Positions 52,896 to 63,542 of a DNA stretch of 64,000 nucleotides are shown here, in pieces. The translations under genes and the position numbers were made by a program. The notes under the pieces were generated by a model. The model saw nothing but the letters and a program-made list of their open reading frames with translations, made no database searches and was not told the origin of the DNA. Source of the DNA: Blastochloris tepida (GTDB taxonomy: Bacteria; Pseudomonadota; Alphaproteobacteria; Rhizobiales; Xanthobacteraceae); assembly GCF_003966715.1 (NCBI RefSeq), contig NZ_AP018907.1:2468001-2532000 (forward strand). Direction: 5' to 3'. Each line of letters starts with the position of its first letter. The first letter of the stretch is position 1.

Positions 52896-54428
52896 TCAAC
52901 GCCCGGCCGAAGGCCGCCATCCCGTCGCGAGGTCGACGTCGAGCCGCTCGTAGAGCGCGCGAGTCACGCGCGGCAGCACCTCGGGCAGATCCTCGGCGAT
53001 CAGGCCGGGGCCGGCCTCGCGGCCGCTTTCGCCGTGCAGCCAGGTCGCCGCGGCCGCCGCCTCGAACGCCGGCATGCCCTGGCACACCAGCGCGGTGGCG
53101 ATGCCGGCCAGCACGTCGCCGGAACCGGCGGTGGCGAGCCAGGGCGGCGCGTTGTTGGTGATGGCGGCGCGGCCGTCCGGCGCGGCGATCACGCTGTCGC
53201 CGCCCTTCAGCACCACGACGGCGCCGAGCCGGGCCGCGGCGCGGCGGGCGCGCTCCAGCTTCGACCCCTGACCGACCTCCTCGCCCGCGAGCAGCCTGGC
53301 GAACTCGCCCTCGTGCGGCGTCAGCACCACCGGCCGCTCCGGCTGGGCCTGGATGCGGTGAGCGAGATCGCCGGCGCGGCCGGCGAAGATCGTCAGCGCG
53401 TCGGCATCCAGCACGGCCGGGCGGCCCGAGGCCAGCGCGGCATCGACCAGCGCGAGCGCCTCCGGCCCGGTGCCGAGCGCCGGCCCCAGGCCGACGGCCC
53501 GGAAGCGGGAATCCGCCAGCAGGTCCGACAGCGCTGCGGCCTCGGCGAGCGGGCGCACCATCACCGCGGTGAGGCCCATGGCGTTCTCGTCCAGCGCGTC
53601 GAGGGGGCTTGCCACCGTCACCAGCCCGGCGCCAGCCCTGAGCGCCGCCCGCGCCGCCATGCGGATGGCGCCGGTGCGCCCGCGCGGCCCCGACACCATG
53701 ACGGCGTGGCCACGGACATATTTGTGGTCGAGCAGCGTCGGCACCGGGAAATGCCCGCCCCACAGATCGGGGTCGTTGGCATAGGCGCGGGGGCCGACCG
53801 AGGCCACGGTGTCGTCGGCGATGCCGATGTCGGCAACGCGGATGCGGCCGCAATGCATGCGGCCGGGCAGCAGCAGGTGGCCGGGCTTCCGCCGGCAGAA
53901 CGTCACCGTCTCGACCGCGCGCACCGCTGCGCCCATCACCGCCCCGGTGTCGCCATTGATGCCCGAGGGCAGGTCGACCGCCACCACCGGCACGCCGGAG
54001 CGGTTGATGCGGGCGATGAGATCGGCGGCCGCGCCCTCGACCGGGCGGTCGAGTCCGGCGCCGAACAGCGCGTCGATGATGAAGCCGGCACGCACGCTGT
54101 CGAACGCCTCCGGCGGCTCGATGTCGCCGCGGAAGCGCGCGGCCGCCTCGGCGGCGTCGCCCTTCAGGCGCTCGCGCCCGCCGAGAAGGATCAGTCGCAC
54201 CGGGTAGCCGCGCTGGGCGAGGATGCGGGCGGCGACGAAGCCGTCGCCGCCATTATTGCCGGGGCCACACACCACAAGTGCCGGCGTCGCCAGCGGAAAG
54301 CGGCGCGAGGCGGTGTCGGCGACGGCGAGGCCCGCCTGATCCATCAAGGCGATGCCGGGCGTGCCGGCGGCGATGGTGCACCGGTCGGCCTCGGCCATCT
54401 CGGCGGTGGTGAGAAGATCGATCAGCAT
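52896..54428 (-). CDS. nnr: Bifunctional NAD(P)H-hydrate repair enzyme (epimerase + dehydratase)
   Basis: 510 residues. N-terminal YjeF-type epimerase domain (LLTTAEMAEADRCTIA, VVCGPGNNGGDGFVAARILA), then a C-terminal ADP/ATP-dependent dehydratase domain (LTPHEGEFARLL, VLKGGDSVIAAPDGR, LATAGSGDVLAGIATALV). It repairs hydrated NADH/NADPH formed by heat or GAPDH side reactions. Transcribed away from glnB, with 294 bp between the starts. Confidence 0.95.
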   Translation of the reverse strand: MLIDLLTTAEMAEADRCTIAAGTPGIALMDQAGLAVADTASRRFPLATPALVVCGPGNNGGDGFVAARILAQRGYPVRLILLGGRERLKGDAAEAAARFRGDIEPPEAFDSVRAGFIIDALFGAGLDRPVEGAAADLIARINRSGVPVVAVDLPSGINGDTGAVMGAAVRAVETVTFCRRKPGHLLLPGRMHCGRIRVADIGIADDTVASVGPRAYANDPDLWGGHFPVPTLLDHKYVRGHAVMVSGPRGRTGAIRMAARAALRAGAGLVTVASPLDALDENAMGLTAVMVRPLAEAAALSDLLADSRFRAVGLGPALGTGPEALALVDAALASGRPAVLDADALTIFAGRAGDLAHRIQAQPERPVVLTPHEGEFARLLAGEEVGQGSKLERARRAAARLGAVVVLKGGDSVIAAPDGRAAITNNAPPWLATAGSGDVLAGIATALVCQGMPAFEAAAAATWLHGESGREAGPGLIAEDLPEVLPRVTRALYERLDVDLATGWRPSAGR

Positions 54429-54651
54429 GACACCGGCTCCGGATACCGCTTTGCCCAGCCGCCCGTCAGAATGGCATTGTGCACAAACAAAAGGCGCAAA
54501 TCAGTTCCCCTGATTGACCGCGGCCGGACGCGAGGCCTATTTTTTGGGCGCCCCGCCTGTTGGTTGGGCAAGCAACTGGGAACAATTGGGCAAGACATTT
54601 CGACCGTCCGCGCAAATCATTGTTCCGCAAGCACTATCTTAACCAGCCCCG

Positions 54652-54668
54652 TTGGCATGGGATCTGCT
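54652..54668 (+). promoter_or_regulatory. Sigma-54 (RpoN) promoter of glnB-glnA
   Basis: TTGGCATGGGATCTGCT: the -24 GG (54654-54655) and -12 GC (54666-54667) are separated by exactly 10 bp, as the sigma-54 consensus demands, and lie 55 bp before the glnB ATG. This predicts NtrC-dependent activation under nitrogen limitation. A TGCAC/GGCGCA pair near 54480-54510 might be an NtrC site, but the spacing is two bases too long. Confidence 0.65.
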
Positions 54669-54686
54669 AACGCGCTGTCGGCCTGA

Positions 54687-55061
<375 letters not shown>

Positions 55062-55150
55062 TGCGACAGCTCATTGCCTATTTGCGCGATACCTTTTTGC
55101 GCAATCTCTCAATCCTGCCACCACGACCCGTCGAAATCAGAGGAACAGAC

Positions 55151-56560
55151 ATGAAGACGGCACAAGATGTGCTCAAGACCATCAGCGACAATGACGTGAA
55201 GTACGTCGATTTCCGCTTCACCGATCCCCGCGGCAAGTGGCAGCATGTTACCTTCGACATCTCCCAGATCAACGAAGAGGTCTTCTCCGAAGGCGTGATG
55301 TTCGACGGCTCCTCGATCGCCGGCTGGAAGGCGATCAACGAGTCCGACATGTGCCTGATGCCGGACCCGGCGACGGCCACCATCGACCCGTTCTTCGCCG
55401 AGACCACGCTCAACATCGTCTGCGACGTGCTCGAGCCGACCACCGGCGAGCCCTACAATCGCGACCCGCGCGGCATCGCCAAGAAGGCCGAAGCCTTCGT
55501 GAAGGCCTCCGGCGTCGGCGACACCATCTATTTCGGCCCCGAGGCCGAGTTCTTCGTGTTCGACGACGTGAAGTTCGCCTCCGACCCGTACAATACGGGC
55601 TTCGTGCTGGACTCCACCGAGCTGCCGATCAATGCCGACACCGACTATGAGGGCGGCAACCTCGGCCACCGCGTCCGCACCAAGGGCGGCTACTTCCCGG
55701 TGCCGCCGGTCGACTCGGCCCAGGACATGCGCTCCGAGATGCTCGGCGCCATGGCCAAGATGGGCGTCAGCGTCGAGAAGCACCACCACGAGGTGGCGTC
55801 CGCCCAGCACGAACTCGGCATGAAGTTCGACACGCTGACGCTGATGGCCGACCAGCTGCAGATCTACAAGTACTGCATCCATCAGGTCGCGCACGTCTAC
55901 GGCAAGACCGCCACATTCATGCCGAAGCCGGTGTTCGGCGACAACGGCTCGGGCATGCACTGCCACCAGTCGATCTGGAAGGCCGGCAAGCCGGTGTTCG
56001 CCGGCAACAAGTACGCCGACCTCTCCGACGAGTGCCTGTGGTACATCGGCGGCATCATCAAGCACGCCAAGGCCGTCAACGCCTTCACCAACCCGCTGAC
56101 CAACTCCTACAAGCGTCTGGTCCCGGGCTATGAGGCGCCGGTGCTGCTCGCCTATTCGTCGCGCAACCGCTCGGCCTCCTGCCGCATCCCCTACACCAAC
56201 AACCCGAAGGCCAAGCGCGTCGAGGTCCGCTTCCCCGATCCGGGCGCGAACCCCTACCTCGCTTTCGCGGCGATGGTGATGGCCGGCATGGACGGCATCA
56301 AGAACAAGATCGATCCCGGCCCGGCGATGGACAAGGACCTCTACGACCTGCCGCCGCGCGAGCTGAAGGAGATCCCGACGGTGTGCGGCTCGCTGCGCGA
56401 GGCCCTCGAAAGCCTCGACAAGGACCGCGCGTTCCTGACCGCCGGCGGCGTGTTCAACGACGACTTCATCGACAGCTACATCGAGCTGAAGATGGCCGAG
56501 GTGATGCGGTTCGAAATGACCCCGCACCCGGTCGAGTTCGACATGTACTATTCGGTCTGA
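55151..56560 (+). CDS. glnA: Glutamine synthetase type I
   Basis: 469 residues from ATG 55151 with an AGAGGA box. Beta-grasp N-terminal domain (about 14-100) and catalytic domain with the GSSIAGW and [10 protein letters not shown] (ATP/metal) motifs; the adenylylation site Tyr lies in [10 protein letters not shown] near residue 398, as in GSI-beta enzymes controlled by GlnE. Makes glutamine from glutamate, ammonia and ATP. Operon with glnB, 89 bp downstream; a rho-independent terminator follows. Confidence 0.97.
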   Translation: MKTAQDVLKTISDNDVKYVDFRFTDPRGKWQHVTFDISQINEEVFSEGVMFDGSSIAGWKAINESDMCLMPDPATATIDPFFAETTLNIVCDVLEPTTGEPYNRDPRGIAKKAEAFVKASGVGDTIYFGPEAEFFVFDDVKFASDPYNTGFVLDSTELPINADTDYEGGNLGHRVRTKGGYFPVPPVDSAQDMRSEMLGAMAKMGVSVEKHHHEVASAQHELGMKFDTLTLMADQLQIYKYCIHQVAHVYGKTATFMPKPVFGDNGSGMHCHQSIWKAGKPVFAGNKYADLSDECLWYIGGIIKHAKAVNAFTNPLTNSYKRLVPGYEAPVLLAYSSRNRSASCRIPYTNNPKAKRVEVRFPDPGANPYLAFAAMVMAGMDGIKNKIDPGPAMDKDLYDLPPRELKEIPTVCGSLREALESLDKDRAFLTAGGVFNDDFIDSYIELKMAEVMRFEMTPHPVEFDMYYSV

Positions 56561-56646
56561 TCCGACCGGACTCCGGTCTCCGGCCTGCGGGCCGGAGACC
56601 TCCTGACGTATTCTCTCTCGATCCGACGTATTCTCTCAAAACCCTT

Positions 56647-56674
56647 GCGGGGCGCCACGGCGCCCCGCTTTTTT
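56647..56674 (+). terminator. Rho-independent terminator after glnA
   Basis: GCGGGGCGCC, AC, GGCGCCCCGC, then TTTTTT. A 10-bp stem followed directly by six Ts, about 85 bp after the glnA stop codon. Confidence 0.85.
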
Positions 56675-56890
56675 ATGCGCGGTGCCTTTGGACGTGGGGC
56701 TGTTGGATTTGGTGCTGTTGGCGTGCCGCCAGCGCAGCCGCTCTCTGATATTGGGCTTCACACCAACGGCCGCGAACGCGGACCGTTGGTTCCGGTCGCG
56801 GATTTTCGCGAAATCTCTGATTTCCCGAAAGAAAATCCGCGAGAATCAACAACCTCACGCGTCAGCGTTCGGGGCCGTTGGTATCACCGG

Positions 56891-56917
56891 GTCATCGCCG
56901 GGCTTGGCCCGGCGATC
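56891..56917. repeat. Palindromic repeat, family 3, copy B
   Basis: GTCATCGCCGGGCTTGGCCCGGCGATC. Stem ATCGCCGGG/CCCGGCGAT. Forms an inverted pair with copy C 61 bp away. Confidence 0.7.
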
Positions 56918-56977
56918 TCGATGGGAACGCGGCGGTGTCGGACAAAAGAGCGGCAGGCGGGATGATCCGGGTGTCGG

Positions 56978-57004
56978 GATCGCCGGGCCAAGCCCGGCGA
57001 TGAC
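56978..57004. repeat. Palindromic repeat, family 3, copy C
   Basis: GATCGCCGGGCCAAGCCCGGCGATGAC, inverted relative to copy B; the two could also base-pair with each other. Confidence 0.7.
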
Positions 57005-57063
57005 GAGGCGACTGTCCCAGCCATACCGCCTGGACCCGGGATTCCCGTCCACGCGGGCCGGCC

Positions 57064-57540
57064 TCACCCCTTGTCGCGCAGCAGGCGGCCCTTCTCGCGC
57101 GCCCAGTCGCGGCTCTTCTCGGTCTCGCGCTTGTCGTGCGCCTTCTTGCCCTTGGCCAGCGCCAGCAGAACCTTGGCGCGGCCCCGGGCATTGAAATAGA
57201 CCCGCAGCGGCACCACCGTCATGCCCTCGCGGGAGACCGCGCTCATCAGCTTGAACACTTGGCGCTTGTGCAGCAGCAGCTTGCGCGGCCGCTTGGGCTC
57301 GTGGTTGAAGCGGTTGGCCTCCAGGTATTCGGGAATATAGGCGTTGACCAGCCAGATCTCGCCGTCCTTGGCGTCGGCATAGCTCTCGCCGATCGTCGCC
57401 TTGCCGCCGCGCAGCGACTTGACCTCCGTGCCGGTCAGCACGATGCCGGCCTCGAAGGTCTCGCCGATCTCATAGTTGAAGCGGGCCTTGCGATTGTCGG
57501 CGACCACCTTGCCGGTGGTTTCGTCCTTGCCCTTCGCCAT
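57064..57540 (-). CDS. smpB: SsrA-binding protein (trans-translation)
   Basis: 158 residues. The OB-fold core has [33 protein letters not shown] and the C-terminal basic tail ([27 protein letters not shown]) that enters the ribosomal mRNA channel. It works with tmRNA to rescue stalled ribosomes; the tmRNA gene is not in this window. Directly downstream of dapA on the minus strand (19 bp). Confidence 0.96.
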   Translation of the reverse strand: MAKGKDETTGKVVADNRKARFNYEIGETFEAGIVLTGTEVKSLRGGKATIGESYADAKDGEIWLVNAYIPEYLEANRFNHEPKRPRKLLLHKRQVFKLMSAVSREGMTVVPLRVYFNARGRAKVLLALAKGKKAHDKRETEKSRDWAREKGRLLRDKG

Positions 57541-57559
57541 GGTTCGCCTGTCGGGCCGC

Positions 57560-58450
57560 TCAGTTGAGCAGGCCGGCGTGGGCCATCGCCTCGCGCACCG
57601 CGCGCCGCGTCGGCTCGCCGACCGGCACCATCGGCAGCCGCACCTCGTCCGTCATCTTGCCGAGCAGCGACAGCGCATACTTCACCGGCGACGGGTTGGT
57701 CTCCATGAACAGCGCGGTGTGCAGCGGCATCAGCCGGTCCTGAAGCTCCAGCGCCTTGGCGTAGTCGCCGCGCAGGCAGGCGGCCTGGAACTCGGCGCAC
57801 TGGCGCGGCGCGACATTGGAGCTGACCGAGATGCAGCCATGGCCGCCATGGGCCATGAAGCCGAGCGCGGTGGCATCCTCGCCGGAGAGCTGGTTGAAGC
57901 CCGGCCCGAGATGCTGGCGCTGCAGCGAGGCGCGCGCCACATTGGCGGTGGCGTCCTTGACCCCGGCGATGTTCTTCAGCTCGAACAGCCGCTTCATGGT
58001 CTCGACCGACATGTCGATCACCGAGCGGGCCGGAATATTGTAGATGATGATCGGGATGCCGATGGCGTCGTTGATCGCCTTGAAGTGCTGGTAGAGCCCT
58101 TCCTGGGTGGGCTTGTTGTAATAGGGCGTCACCACCAGCACCGCATCGGCGCCGGCCTGCTCGGCGTGGCGCGACAGCTCGATGGCCTCGATGGTGGAAT
58201 TCGACCCGGTGCCGGCGACCACCGGCACGCGCCCGGCCGCCTCCTGCACGCACCACTCCACCACCTGCTTGTGCTCGTGATGGCTCAGGGTCGGGCTCTC
58301 GCCGGTGGTGCCGCACGGCACCAAGCCATTCGTGCCCTCCTCCACCTGCCAGGCGGCGTGCGCCCGAAAGGCGGCCTCATCGACCCTGCCGTTCTTGAAC
58401 GGGGTCACCAGTGCGGTGAAGGAGCCGCGGAAATTCGTCTTGGCCGTCAT
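57560..58450 (-). CDS. dapA: 4-hydroxy-tetrahydrodipicolinate synthase
   Basis: 296 residues from ATG 58450 (GAGGA box). Aldolase-type TIM barrel: [25 protein letters not shown] with the conserved Thr, [12 protein letters not shown] with the active-site Tyr, and Schiff-base Lys in AGVKDATAN. First committed step of lysine and diaminopimelate synthesis. Heads the pair dapA-smpB. Confidence 0.96.
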   Translation of the reverse strand: MTAKTNFRGSFTALVTPFKNGRVDEAAFRAHAAWQVEEGTNGLVPCGTTGESPTLSHHEHKQVVEWCVQEAAGRVPVVAGTGSNSTIEAIELSRHAEQAGADAVLVVTPYYNKPTQEGLYQHFKAINDAIGIPIIIYNIPARSVIDMSVETMKRLFELKNIAGVKDATANVARASLQRQHLGPGFNQLSGEDATALGFMAHGGHGCISVSSNVAPRQCAEFQAACLRGDYAKALELQDRLMPLHTALFMETNPSPVKYALSLLGKMTDEVRLPMVPVGEPTRRAVREAMAHAGLLN

Positions 58451-58671
58451 GGATGGATCCTCGGGTCGTTCGTCGCCGCCAATGCCGGTCCCCGCCGCGG
58501 CACTACGGTAACCAACCTTCATAGAGGCGATCCGCCGCGGGCGGAAGGATTTTCGACGCCCTCGTTTCGCCGCATGCGGCCGACAGGGTCCGCCCCGGCC
58601 AGGCCGTGCCGCCGTTTGGTCAACGATTCGTCAACGAGATCGCCGGAAGGTGGCTCGATCCGGAGCACGCC

Positions 58672-60636
58672 ATGCGCACAGCCGCGACCCTCGCCCTTAT
58701 TGCTGCCGTCCTGTCCCCCCTGCCCGCCGCCGCCAGCAGCGAAGCCAATGCGGTCGCCCAGGCGATCCAGCTGATCGAGCGCGGCCGCGGCGCGGAGGCC
58801 GACCAGATCGCCGCGACCTTGCGCGATCCGGCGGCGCGCAAGACCATCGAGTGGATGCGGCTGCGCCGCGACACCAGCGGCGTCGGCTTCGAGCGATTCG
58901 CCGCCTTCGCCCGCGAGAACCCGGGCTGGCCGAGCGTCGGCCTGATCCGCAAGCGCGCGGAAGGCAAGCTGTGGGAGGACAAGGCCTCCGCCCGCACCAT
59001 CCTGGCCTATTTCGGCCAGAGCCGGCCGACCAGCGGCAAGGGCAAGCTGGCGCTGGCCCGCGCCAATCTGGAGACCGGCAACCAAGCCGCCGCCCAGGCG
59101 CTGGTGCGCGAGGCCTGGCGCGAGGAGCCGTTCTCCAAGGACGGCGAGGACGACATTCTGCGCGTGTTCGGCCCGATGCTCGGCCGCGCCGACCACAAGG
59201 CCCGCACCGACATGTTCCTCTATGCCGAGGACGGGGCGGACGCGCTGCGCAACGCCGCCCGGGTCGGCTCCGACATGGTGGCGGTGGCCAAGGCCCGCAT
59301 CGCCGCCATCAAGAAGGACAAGGCGCTACCCAAGCTGCTCGACGCCGTGCCGGCCTCGGCCCGCAGCGAGCCCAGCTACATCTATGCCCGCTCGCAGTTC
59401 CACCGCCGCGAGGACAAGATCAAGCTCGCGGCCGAGTGGGTGTTCAAGGCGCCGAGCGACCCCAAGGCGCTGGTCGATACCGACCAGTGGTGGATCGAGC
59501 GGCGCCTGCTGGTGCGCCACCTCATCGAGGAAAACGATCCCCGCACCGCCTACCGCATGGCCGCCGGCGCGGCGATGCCGGAAAAGGAGAACTACAAGGT
59601 CGAGCGCGAATTCCTCGCCGGTTGGGTGGCGCTGCGCTTCCTCAACGACCCGGCCACCGCCCGCCGCCATTTCGCGCGCATCCTGCAGCTCACCGACAAC
59701 CCGACCAGCGAAGCGCGCGGCCACTACTGGCTCGGCCGCGCCGCCGAGGCGATGGGCGACCGCGGCGAGGCCCGCGCCGCCTATGAAAAGGGCGCGCGCG
59801 TGGTGTCGGCCTATTACGGGCAATTGTCGCGCGCCAAGCTCGGCCGGACCGACCTGCCGGTGCCGGGCCTGCCGCGGCCCTCCGCCCAGGGGCGGGCGGC
59901 GTTCCTGAATTCCGACACCGGACGGGCGCTGCAGATCCTGCACGATATCGGCCGCTCCGACCTGACGGTGCCGATGTATGCCGAGCTAGGGGAACGCATG
60001 CGCGACCCCGACCAGCTCGCGGCGCTCGCCGAATTCGTCAGCCAGCGCAAGGACGCCCGCGCGATGCTGCTGGTCGGGCGCGATGCGCTGAACCGCGGCC
60101 TGCCGTTCGAGGCGGCGGCGTTCCCCGCCGTGGGCCTGCCGTCCTTCCCGGCCCGGGAGCCGGCGGCCGACCTGCCGGTGGTCTATGCCATCGCCCGCCA
60201 GGAAAGCGCCTTCAACCCGGCCACGGTGTCGAGCGCCAACGCGCTGGGCTACATGCAGGTAACGCCCGAGGCCGGGCGCTACGTGGCCAGGAAGTTCGGC
60301 CTGCCGTTCGACGCCAAGCGGCTGTTGTCCGACCCGGTCTACAACATGCAGATGGGGGCGCTGGAGATCGGCGACCTGATCCGCGACTACGACAACAACA
60401 TGATCCTGGCGTTCGCCGGCTACAATGCCGGGCGCGGCCGGGTGCGCGACTGGGTGGCCCGCTTCGGCGACCCGCGCGACCCCAAGGTCGATCCGGTCGA
60501 CTGGGTGGAGAGGATCCCGTTCTTCGAGACCCGCAACTATGTGCAGCGGGTGCTGGAGAACCTGCAGATCTACCGCGTGCGGTTCTCCGGCCGGCAGGCG
60601 CTGCACATCGAGGCCGACCTGCGCACGGGGCGGTGA
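58672..60636 (+). CDS. slt: Soluble lytic murein transglycosylase
   Basis: 654 residues from ATG 58672, with a Sec signal peptide (RTAATLALIAAVLSPLPAAAS). A long alpha-solenoid superhelix (about 30-490) precedes the C-terminal catalytic domain, with catalytic Glu in ARQESAFNPATVS, then LGYMQVTPEAG and FAGYNAGRGRVRDW. Cleaves peptidoglycan to 1,6-anhydromuropeptides in the periplasm. Divergent from dapA. Full length and intact. Confidence 0.94.
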   Translation: MRTAATLALIAAVLSPLPAAASSEANAVAQAIQLIERGRGAEADQIAATLRDPAARKTIEWMRLRRDTSGVGFERFAAFARENPGWPSVGLIRKRAEGKLWEDKASARTILAYFGQSRPTSGKGKLALARANLETGNQAAAQALVREAWREEPFSKDGEDDILRVFGPMLGRADHKARTDMFLYAEDGADALRNAARVGSDMVAVAKARIAAIKKDKALPKLLDAVPASARSEPSYIYARSQFHRREDKIKLAAEWVFKAPSDPKALVDTDQWWIERRLLVRHLIEENDPRTAYRMAAGAAMPEKENYKVEREFLAGWVALRFLNDPATARRHFARILQLTDNPTSEARGHYWLGRAAEAMGDRGEARAAYEKGARVVSAYYGQLSRAKLGRTDLPVPGLPRPSAQGRAAFLNSDTGRALQILHDIGRSDLTVPMYAELGERMRDPDQLAALAEFVSQRKDARAMLLVGRDALNRGLPFEAAAFPAVGLPSFPAREPAADLPVVYAIARQESAFNPATVSSANALGYMQVTPEAGRYVARKFGLPFDAKRLLSDPVYNMQMGALEIGDLIRDYDNNMILAFAGYNAGRGRVRDWVARFGDPRDPKVDPVDWVERIPFFETRNYVQRVLENLQIYRVRFSGRQALHIEADLRTGR

Positions 60637-60695
60637 GCGGCTCTTAAGCGGTTTCCGAACAGTACCGCGTCTGCCGGGCGATGAGGCCCGCCCTT

Positions 60696-60746
60696 TTCCC
60701 TCTCCCACCCGGGCGCGCGCAAGCGCGGCCCGGGTGGGAGAGGGAA
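60696..60746. repeat. Palindromic repeat, family 2, copy C
   Basis: TTCCCTCTCCCACCCGGG and CCCGGGTGGGAGAGGGAA, a perfect 18-bp inverted pair around a 15-base GC loop. It lies between slt and the antitoxin remnant, convergent. Confidence 0.8.
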
Positions 60747-60783
60747 GGATGTGCGGCTCCCGGCCAGCGCTTGTTCCAGGCTA

Positions 60784-61086
<303 letters not shown>

Positions 61087-61202
61087 TTAGCGAACGGTGT
61101 GGCTGCTGCAATGGCTTCGCGGGATTCTGCCAGACCCCGCATTGGCGTCCTTTCCGCCGAGCCGCGTCAGCGGCAAGCGATTGGATTCCGTGTCCGCTGG
61201 TC

Positions 61203-61244
61203 GTTCCCGGCGAGCGCACCGAAGGTGCGCGAGGGAAGGGAACC
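61203..61244. repeat. Palindromic repeat, family 1, copy D
   Basis: GTTCCCGGCGAGCGCACC, GAA, GGTGCGCGAGGGAAGGGAACC. Inverted relative to copy E 89 bp away. Confidence 0.75.
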
Positions 61245-61333
61245 TACGAACCATGGGCCGGACGCGCGGTTTCCGCTTTGGACGCAAGCCGGGGCCTCGC
61301 TGGCGCAAATGTGACTGACGTGGAGAAGCCCAT

Positions 61334-61379
61334 GGGTCCCCTTCCCTCGCATGGCTTCGCCATGCTCGCCGGGGACGAC
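61334..61379. repeat. Palindromic repeat, family 1, copy E
   Basis: GGGTCCCCTTCCCTCGCATGG, CTT, CGCCATGCTCGCCGGGGACGAC. The stem is unlike that of copy D, while the outer boxes agree. Confidence 0.75.
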
Positions 61380-61432
61380 GGGTGGCGGCGCCCAACGCCT
61401 TGAGTTCATCGCCCCGCCAAGGCCACATACGA

Positions 61433-61460
61433 AAACCCCGGCGGTTGCCCGCCGGGGTTT
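61433..61460 (-). terminator. Rho-independent terminator of the porin gene
   Basis: Perfect 12-bp stem AAACCCCGGCGG/CCGCCGGGGTTT with a 4-base loop, 26 bp past the porin stop codon on its strand. The stem ends in four consecutive Ts on the porin strand. Confidence 0.8.
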
Positions 61461-61485
61461 CCTTCAAGGCCGAGTCTTCGTCGGA

Positions 61486-62994
61486 TCAGAAGTTCCGCTG
61501 AACGCGGACCATGCCCGAGAAGATGTCGTCGTCGTGGGTGTAGGAGTTGGCATAGTCAGCCGCCGCCTGATCGCCCGCGAAGTCAGCCGCGACGTAGTTC
61601 TTGTAACCGCCGGTGTCGATCTTCGTGTAGAGCATTTCGAGACCGATATCGAGGTTCTTCACCGGCGACCAGGTGGTGTTGAAGCCAATCTGCCACAGGT
61701 TGAAGTCACGGACGGTCTGGTTAGCCGCGTTCGTACCGATCGTGCCGGCAGTGATGCCGTCGATGTAGGGCACATCAACCGACGTGTAGCCGCCGAACAG
61801 GGTCGAACGGAGGGTCGGGGTCCAGAAGTGACGGAAGTCGGCGCGGATGGTCCAGGCCTCGACCGTCGAGAGCGAACCGGTGACCGGATCGATGAACGCG
61901 TCGGCCAGGTCGACGATGGCGCCCTGGGTGCCGCGAATGATGCCGAGGCCGGAAACACCCGAGTTCTGGTTCTTGCCCGACACGCCGGTGTATTCGATCG
62001 CACCGTCGGCGTAGCTGCCCTGCAACATGAACTGGTCGCCCTTGGCCAGCATGTCGAGGTTGAAGGTCACGCCAGCGCCGATGGCGAAGCCATAGTCGGT
62101 GTCGTTCGCGCTGAAGCCGTCCGGCTGGATCGCAGACCAATCGGTGTCAGCACGAAGCTGATGGATCGCACCCGACAGCTGGGCGGAACCCCAGGACTGG
62201 TCGATGCGGAGATTCGCGACGATCTCCGGCATGGCCATGCCGCCCTGAGCCTGGAAGCCGTCGGTGTACGAGAACTGATCGAACACCGGGTCCACCCAGG
62301 TCGTCACAGTACCGGCCGACGCCTGGATCTGGTTGCGACGGTTGAAGGAGTCTTCAACCGAGATCGTCGCCGACAGGCCGTTGCCGAGCGAGGCGGTGTA
62401 GGCGAACAGGTTGTTGATCTTGTTCGAGCCGACATTGGCGGTGGCGAAGGTGCCGAGGCCGGTCGAGTAGTCGAAGAACGACTGCACGTAGCCGAAGGTG
62501 AAGCCAGCGAACTGGATGAACGCGCGGTCCATCGAGGCGCCGAGAACACCAGCGCTGCCGTTCGGGTTCGAGCCGTTCCCGGTGGCGTCGTTGGTCACGT
62601 AGAAGCGGCCATACGAGCGCAGGGTGCCGTACTCGGTGCGGGTGCGGGCGTCGAGGTCGACCGCAGCGCGGGCGCGGATGCTGAAGAGGTCGTCTTCGCG
62701 ATCGTAGGACGCGTTGCCGCCCTGACGGATGTTGTTGTGGCTGCTGCTGCCGCTCAGCCAGATCGGGGCGGTCGCGCCGTCCGCGTAGTTGCTGTAGTAG
62801 TCGACGCGCAGATAGCCGCCGACCTTCAGGCAGATGTCGGCGCCCGGGATGTAGTAGAAGCCGGCGCCGTAGGCGTCGCAAACCTTGACGTAGTCAACGG
62901 CCTTGGCCTTGGCCGGCAGGTCGGCAGCCTGAGCGCTGGCAACCGCCACGAGACCCGCCGCGGAGCCGAGGAGAAGGCTCTTCACGATAGACAT
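61486..62994 (-). CDS. Outer-membrane porin (Porin_2 family)
   Basis: 502 residues with a signal peptide cleaved after AQA (SLLLGSAAGLVAVASAQA). The mature N-terminus (ADLPAKAKAVDYVKVCDAYG, GFYYIPGADICLKVGGYLRVDYY) and the alternating beta strands to a C-terminal Phe (MVRVQRNF) are those of rhizobial Porin_2 barrels. Two Cys near the N-terminus probably form a disulphide. Forms trimeric general diffusion channels. A GGAGG box lies seven bases before ATG 62994, and a clear terminator follows. Confidence 0.94.
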   Translation of the reverse strand: MSIVKSLLLGSAAGLVAVASAQAADLPAKAKAVDYVKVCDAYGAGFYYIPGADICLKVGGYLRVDYYSNYADGATAPIWLSGSSSHNNIRQGGNASYDREDDLFSIRARAAVDLDARTRTEYGTLRSYGRFYVTNDATGNGSNPNGSAGVLGASMDRAFIQFAGFTFGYVQSFFDYSTGLGTFATANVGSNKINNLFAYTASLGNGLSATISVEDSFNRRNQIQASAGTVTTWVDPVFDQFSYTDGFQAQGGMAMPEIVANLRIDQSWGSAQLSGAIHQLRADTDWSAIQPDGFSANDTDYGFAIGAGVTFNLDMLAKGDQFMLQGSYADGAIEYTGVSGKNQNSGVSGLGIIRGTQGAIVDLADAFIDPVTGSLSTVEAWTIRADFRHFWTPTLRSTLFGGYTSVDVPYIDGITAGTIGTNAANQTVRDFNLWQIGFNTTWSPVKNLDIGLEMLYTKIDTGGYKNYVAADFAGDQAAADYANSYTHDDDIFSGMVRVQRNF

Positions 62995-63239
62995 AGATAA
63001 CCTCCGTTTTCTCTCTCGTTCTGATGGAGCGGGTTCTTGCCGTCAGGTGTTGTCACCCGGGGAAGTTCCCCAAACCCCTTGCCCAGTCCTTCCAGGTGCT
63101 TTCGGCCTTGCAGCTTCCGGCACCCTTGTTCCGGGGCGAGGCGGGGTTCCCCCCTCCGTCGCGTTGTCACCATGACGCGACAAGGTTTCACGATCAATGA
63201 TTCGAGGGGCTTCGACGGGGGGCAAGTGCCGCATTTCCC

Positions 63240-63259
63240 GGCACTGTTGCAAGAGTGCC
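63240..63259. promoter_or_regulatory. 20-bp palindrome upstream of the porin, candidate operator
   Basis: GGCACTGTTGCAAGAGTGCC, symmetric at 18 of 20 positions. It lies about 245 bp before the porin start codon, next to a lower-GC stretch (63265-63292). A transcription factor site is possible; no factor is suggested by the sequence. Confidence 0.35.
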
Positions 63260-63365
63260 ACGGGCCGTTAATCAACCGCAAACCATAAGGTTTCTCCGCC
63301 TGCGGTCTTGGAACGGGTACCACGGTCCCGGCGCTCGAACGGCGCCGCGGCGGGGCGCTTCCCCC

Positions 63366-63393
63366 GTCATCGCCGGCTTGGCCCGGCGATGAC
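63366..63393. repeat. Palindromic repeat, family 3, copy D
   Basis: GTCATCGCCGGCTTGGCCCGGCGATGAC, a near-perfect palindrome with one base missing from one arm. Inverted relative to copy E, 64 bp away. Confidence 0.7.
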
Positions 63394-63457
63394 GGCACCG
63401 CGGCCGCCCCGCCTGCCGGTCTCTTGTCCATCCCTGCCGCCGGACCGTTCGAATCGA

Positions 63458-63484
63458 GATCGCCGGGACAAGCTCGGCGATGAC
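63458..63484. repeat. Palindromic repeat, family 3, copy E
   Basis: GATCGCCGGGACAAGCTCGGCGATGAC. One mismatch in the stem; forms a pair with copy D. Confidence 0.65.
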
Positions 63485-63542
63485 GACGGAGAGGCGGAAT
63501 CAGCCAGCCCGAAATCTTCGCATTCCGGGCCGCTGGGCATTC

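Larger units (their letters stand above)
56561..57063. other. Intergenic region between glnA and smpB
   Basis: 503 bp. It holds a GC hairpin GGTCTCCGGCC/GGCCGGAGACC at 56575-56600, the glnA terminator, and two inverted family 3 repeats. No gene found. Confidence 0.6.
62995..63542. other. Intergenic region upstream of the porin
   Basis: 548 bp with the porin promoter/leader region, a 20-bp palindrome and two family 3 repeats as an inverted pair. Part of it will be a long porin 5' leader. I see no gene and could not place the promoter. Confidence 0.55.

Noticed and set aside
52702..53853. A 383-residue frame on the minus strand overlapping nnr
   Set aside because: An out-of-frame Arg/Gly/Ala-rich shadow of the well-supported nnr gene.
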